From Paraburkholderia sprentiae WSM5005 (GTDB lineage: Bacteria; Pseudomonadota; Gammaproteobacteria; Burkholderiales; Burkholderiaceae), in the NCBI RefSeq assembly GCF_001865575.2, contig NZ_CP017562.2, positions 124,001 through 188,000 of the forward strand: a DNA stretch of 64,000 nt, in the 5' to 3' direction. The position numbers and the translations under genes are program-made. Below, one piece after another: positions 62,593 to 64,000 of the stretch. The notes under the pieces were generated by a model. It had not been told where the DNA came from. It ran no database searches and saw only the letters and a program-made list of their open reading frames with translations. Within the stretch, counting starts at the first letter, position 1, and each line of letters opens with the position of its first letter.

Positions 62593-63225
62593 ATGACATC
62601 CAACGCAGGTTCTCGCGGCATCGCGAACGACGGGCTCAGCGGCGAGCGCACGAGTGCACGGATTGCCGCAATCGTGCCATCGCAAACCGCACTTCTGGTT
62701 ATGCACTACCAGACCGACATTCTCGGACTCTTTCCATCGGTCGCGCCGGCGTTGCTCGCCAATACGCGCCGGTTATGCGACGCGGCCCGGGCCAAAGGAG
62801 TCAAGGTCTATTTCATCAATCTGCGGTTCAGTCCGGGCTATCCGGAGGTCAGCCCATTGAACCGGAATGGGCAGGGAATCAAAAGCCTTGGTCTTTTTCT
62901 CGAAGACCGGACCTCGCCAGAGTTGGGCCAGCAGGCAAACGAACCGCTCGTCATCGCGCATCGTGCGAGCGTGTTCTTCGGCACCGATCTGGAGGCGCAA
63001 CTATTGAGGCAAGGTATCGACTCGTTGATCATGGTCGGCATTGCATCGACCGGGGTCGTGCTTTCCTCGGTCGCGTACGCGAGCGATGCGGACTTCCGCC
63101 TATATACGGTCAAGGACTGCTGTTACGACCCCGACTCGGTGGTACATGAACATCTGTTTTGTACCGCATTCGATTCACGCACGACGGTGCTGTCGCTCGC
63201 GGATGCGTTACGGTTGCTCGCGTAG
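62593..63225 (+). CDS. Isochorismatase-fold protein without the catalytic Cys
   Basis: 210 aa. The cysteine-hydrolase/isochorismatase fold is clear: TALLVMHYQTDIL (conserved Asp), FINLRFSPGYPEV and SLIMVGIASTGVVLSSVAYASDADFRLYTVKDCCYD. At the usual T-x-x-C-V site it reads STGVV, so the nucleophilic Cys is Gly. EntB/PhzD-type isochorismatases also lack the Cys, so an isochorismatase-like ether hydrolysis is possible. The N-terminal extension is about 25 residues. Substrate unknown. Confidence 0.85.
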   Translation: MTSNAGSRGIANDGLSGERTSARIAAIVPSQTALLVMHYQTDILGLFPSVAPALLANTRRLCDAARAKGVKVYFINLRFSPGYPEVSPLNRNGQGIKSLGLFLEDRTSPELGQQANEPLVIAHRASVFFGTDLEAQLLRQGIDSLIMVGIASTGVVLSSVAYASDADFRLYTVKDCCYDPDSVVHEHLFCTAFDSRTTVLSLADALRLLA

Positions 63226-63310
63226 ACCGATAGCAACGATTCGGCGTCGCCGGTCGCATCGGCATGTGATTTGCTGACTGCTGGAAGAGACACCCACCAG
63301 GCGACAAACC

Positions 63311-63823
63311 GTGGCGGCAAAAGCAACCGGTATCACCCCGCTCCAGATGTTCGAAAGCGTCGTTATCCGCTTGTATGACGGCGGCGTCCTGTCGCCGGCC
63401 GTGCTCGAACGTGTGATCGGCGCTTTCGCGCAAGCGAAAGTCGACTGGCATGACACGGTGGAAGGCCGCGCCGTCGATGGCCGTTCACTGCACGACATCG
63501 TCGCGCTGACGATGCTGCCGGGACAACCCGTCGAATCGGCGTCGGCATCGTTCATGACCGTGATCGAACACATCGCGGGCGGCGCGTCGGAGACGAGCGA
63601 GGAAGGCGCGCGGCCAAAACCCGCGCGGCGCAAAAAAGCCGCGCCGCCGCTGGAAGATAGGGAAGCGGAGTCGGAGCCCGAATCGCAAGAACTGCTTGCG
63701 CAATTGTCGGGCGACGGACGATCCGGCAAGCGCCGTCGCGCAACCCGACAGGACGCGCCGGCGAGTCCGCGCAGCTATAACCCGTTCGTCAACGCACAGC
63801 CCCCGCGTTCGAAAAAGCCGTGA
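63311..63823 (+). CDS. Hypothetical protein with basic disordered tail
   Basis: 170 aa from a GTG start. Residues about 8-95 form a compact helical domain (TPLQMFESVVIRLYDGGVLSPAVLERVIGAFAQAKVDWHD). The rest is Glu/Lys/Arg/Pro/Ser-rich and probably disordered. No ribosome site of note. Family not recognised. Confidence 0.65.
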   Translation: MAAKATGITPLQMFESVVIRLYDGGVLSPAVLERVIGAFAQAKVDWHDTVEGRAVDGRSLHDIVALTMLPGQPVESASASFMTVIEHIAGGASETSEEGARPKPARRKKAAPPLEDREAESEPESQELLAQLSGDGRSGKRRRATRQDAPASPRSYNPFVNAQPPRSKKP

Positions 63824-63961
63824 AACCGGTGCGCCTTCGTCGACGCGAAACCGCGCACGGCCGATCACGGTTCGCTCACGGGAGCGTTCGCGCATGCCGA
63901 TTCTCCTGCTGCCGTACACTGTCCGGAAGCCGCATCACCTGCTATCCGCCAGCCCATCCTC

Positions 63962-64000
63962 ATGCCCAGCCCGCTCAGTCGCGACAACTGGCTAACCGCC
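63962..64000 (+). CDS. Possible gene start cut by window end
   Basis: An ATG at 63962 opens MPSPLSRDNWLTA and runs off the window. Too short to judge; 63824-63961 holds nothing recognisable. Confidence 0.3.
   Translation, partial: MPSPLSRDNWLTA

Noticed and set aside
1..64000. CRISPR arrays or intact prophage
   Set aside because: No regularly spaced repeat-spacer pattern and no phage structural genes seen; the only tandem repeats are the short coding or intergenic ones listed.

Overview
The window looks like chromosomal DNA of a Burkholderiaceae bacterium, most like Paraburkholderia/Burkholderia. The evidence is its very high GC content, long open antisense frames, many MocR, AraC, LysR and MHS/DHA2 transporter genes, a DUF6402 (type VI secretion-associated) gene, an H-NS fragment of the Burkholderia type, and an aerobic CoA-dependent anthranilate pathway. 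No ribosomal or other strong taxonomic marker is present, so the genus is inferred.

Layout. 0-6 kb: a tripartite RND efflux operon (outer-membrane factor, adaptor, pump). 6-15.2 kb: regulators (MocR, two AraC-GyrI), two GNAT acetyltransferases, an MHS symporter and a DHA2 exporter. 15.4-17.1 kb: a DUF6402 gene broken by one in-frame stop, plus a small membrane-anchored partner. 17.1-26.8 kb: a nine-gene, tightly overlapping operon for 2-aminobenzoate (anthranilate) breakdown through CoA thioesters. It carries its own MarR gene, and a clear promoter with a palindrome around the -35 box lies upstream of the first gene.

26.86-34.52 kb: a scarred accessory island. It holds an IS110-type transposase remnant, a decayed tyrosine integrase and a frameshifted H-NS fragment. 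It is bracketed by inverted copies of a 17-bp sequence. Its main intact cargo is a three-gene set: an OmpA-domain lipoprotein, a five-segment inner-membrane protein and a secreted VWA-like protein. I cannot match this set to a named system, and it is the best candidate here for something undescribed. Two small overlapping unknown genes also lie in the island.

34.9-38.2 kb: an SDR-like protein lacking the usual catalytic Tyr, an NmrA-like protein and a divergent MocR regulator. 38.3-53.3 kb: a phosphatase lipoprotein with an autotransporter-like tail, a peroxiredoxin next to a persulfide dioxygenase-rhodanese fusion, a DHFR-like protein, a LysR/flavin hydroxylase pair, an acyltransferase, a TIGR03118-type lipoprotein, a PLP enzyme of sulfur amino-acid type and a second DHA2 exporter. 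53.5-57.5 kb: a large autotransporter with a recent internal duplication. 58-64 kb: a stress-type cluster with three Hsp20 genes (sigma-32-like promoter and possible RNA thermometer), tRNA-Lys, a PRC-barrel protein, a lone receiver domain, an aldo/keto reductase and a cysteine-less isochorismatase-fold protein. All functions are inferred from sequence read by eye; no database search was run.
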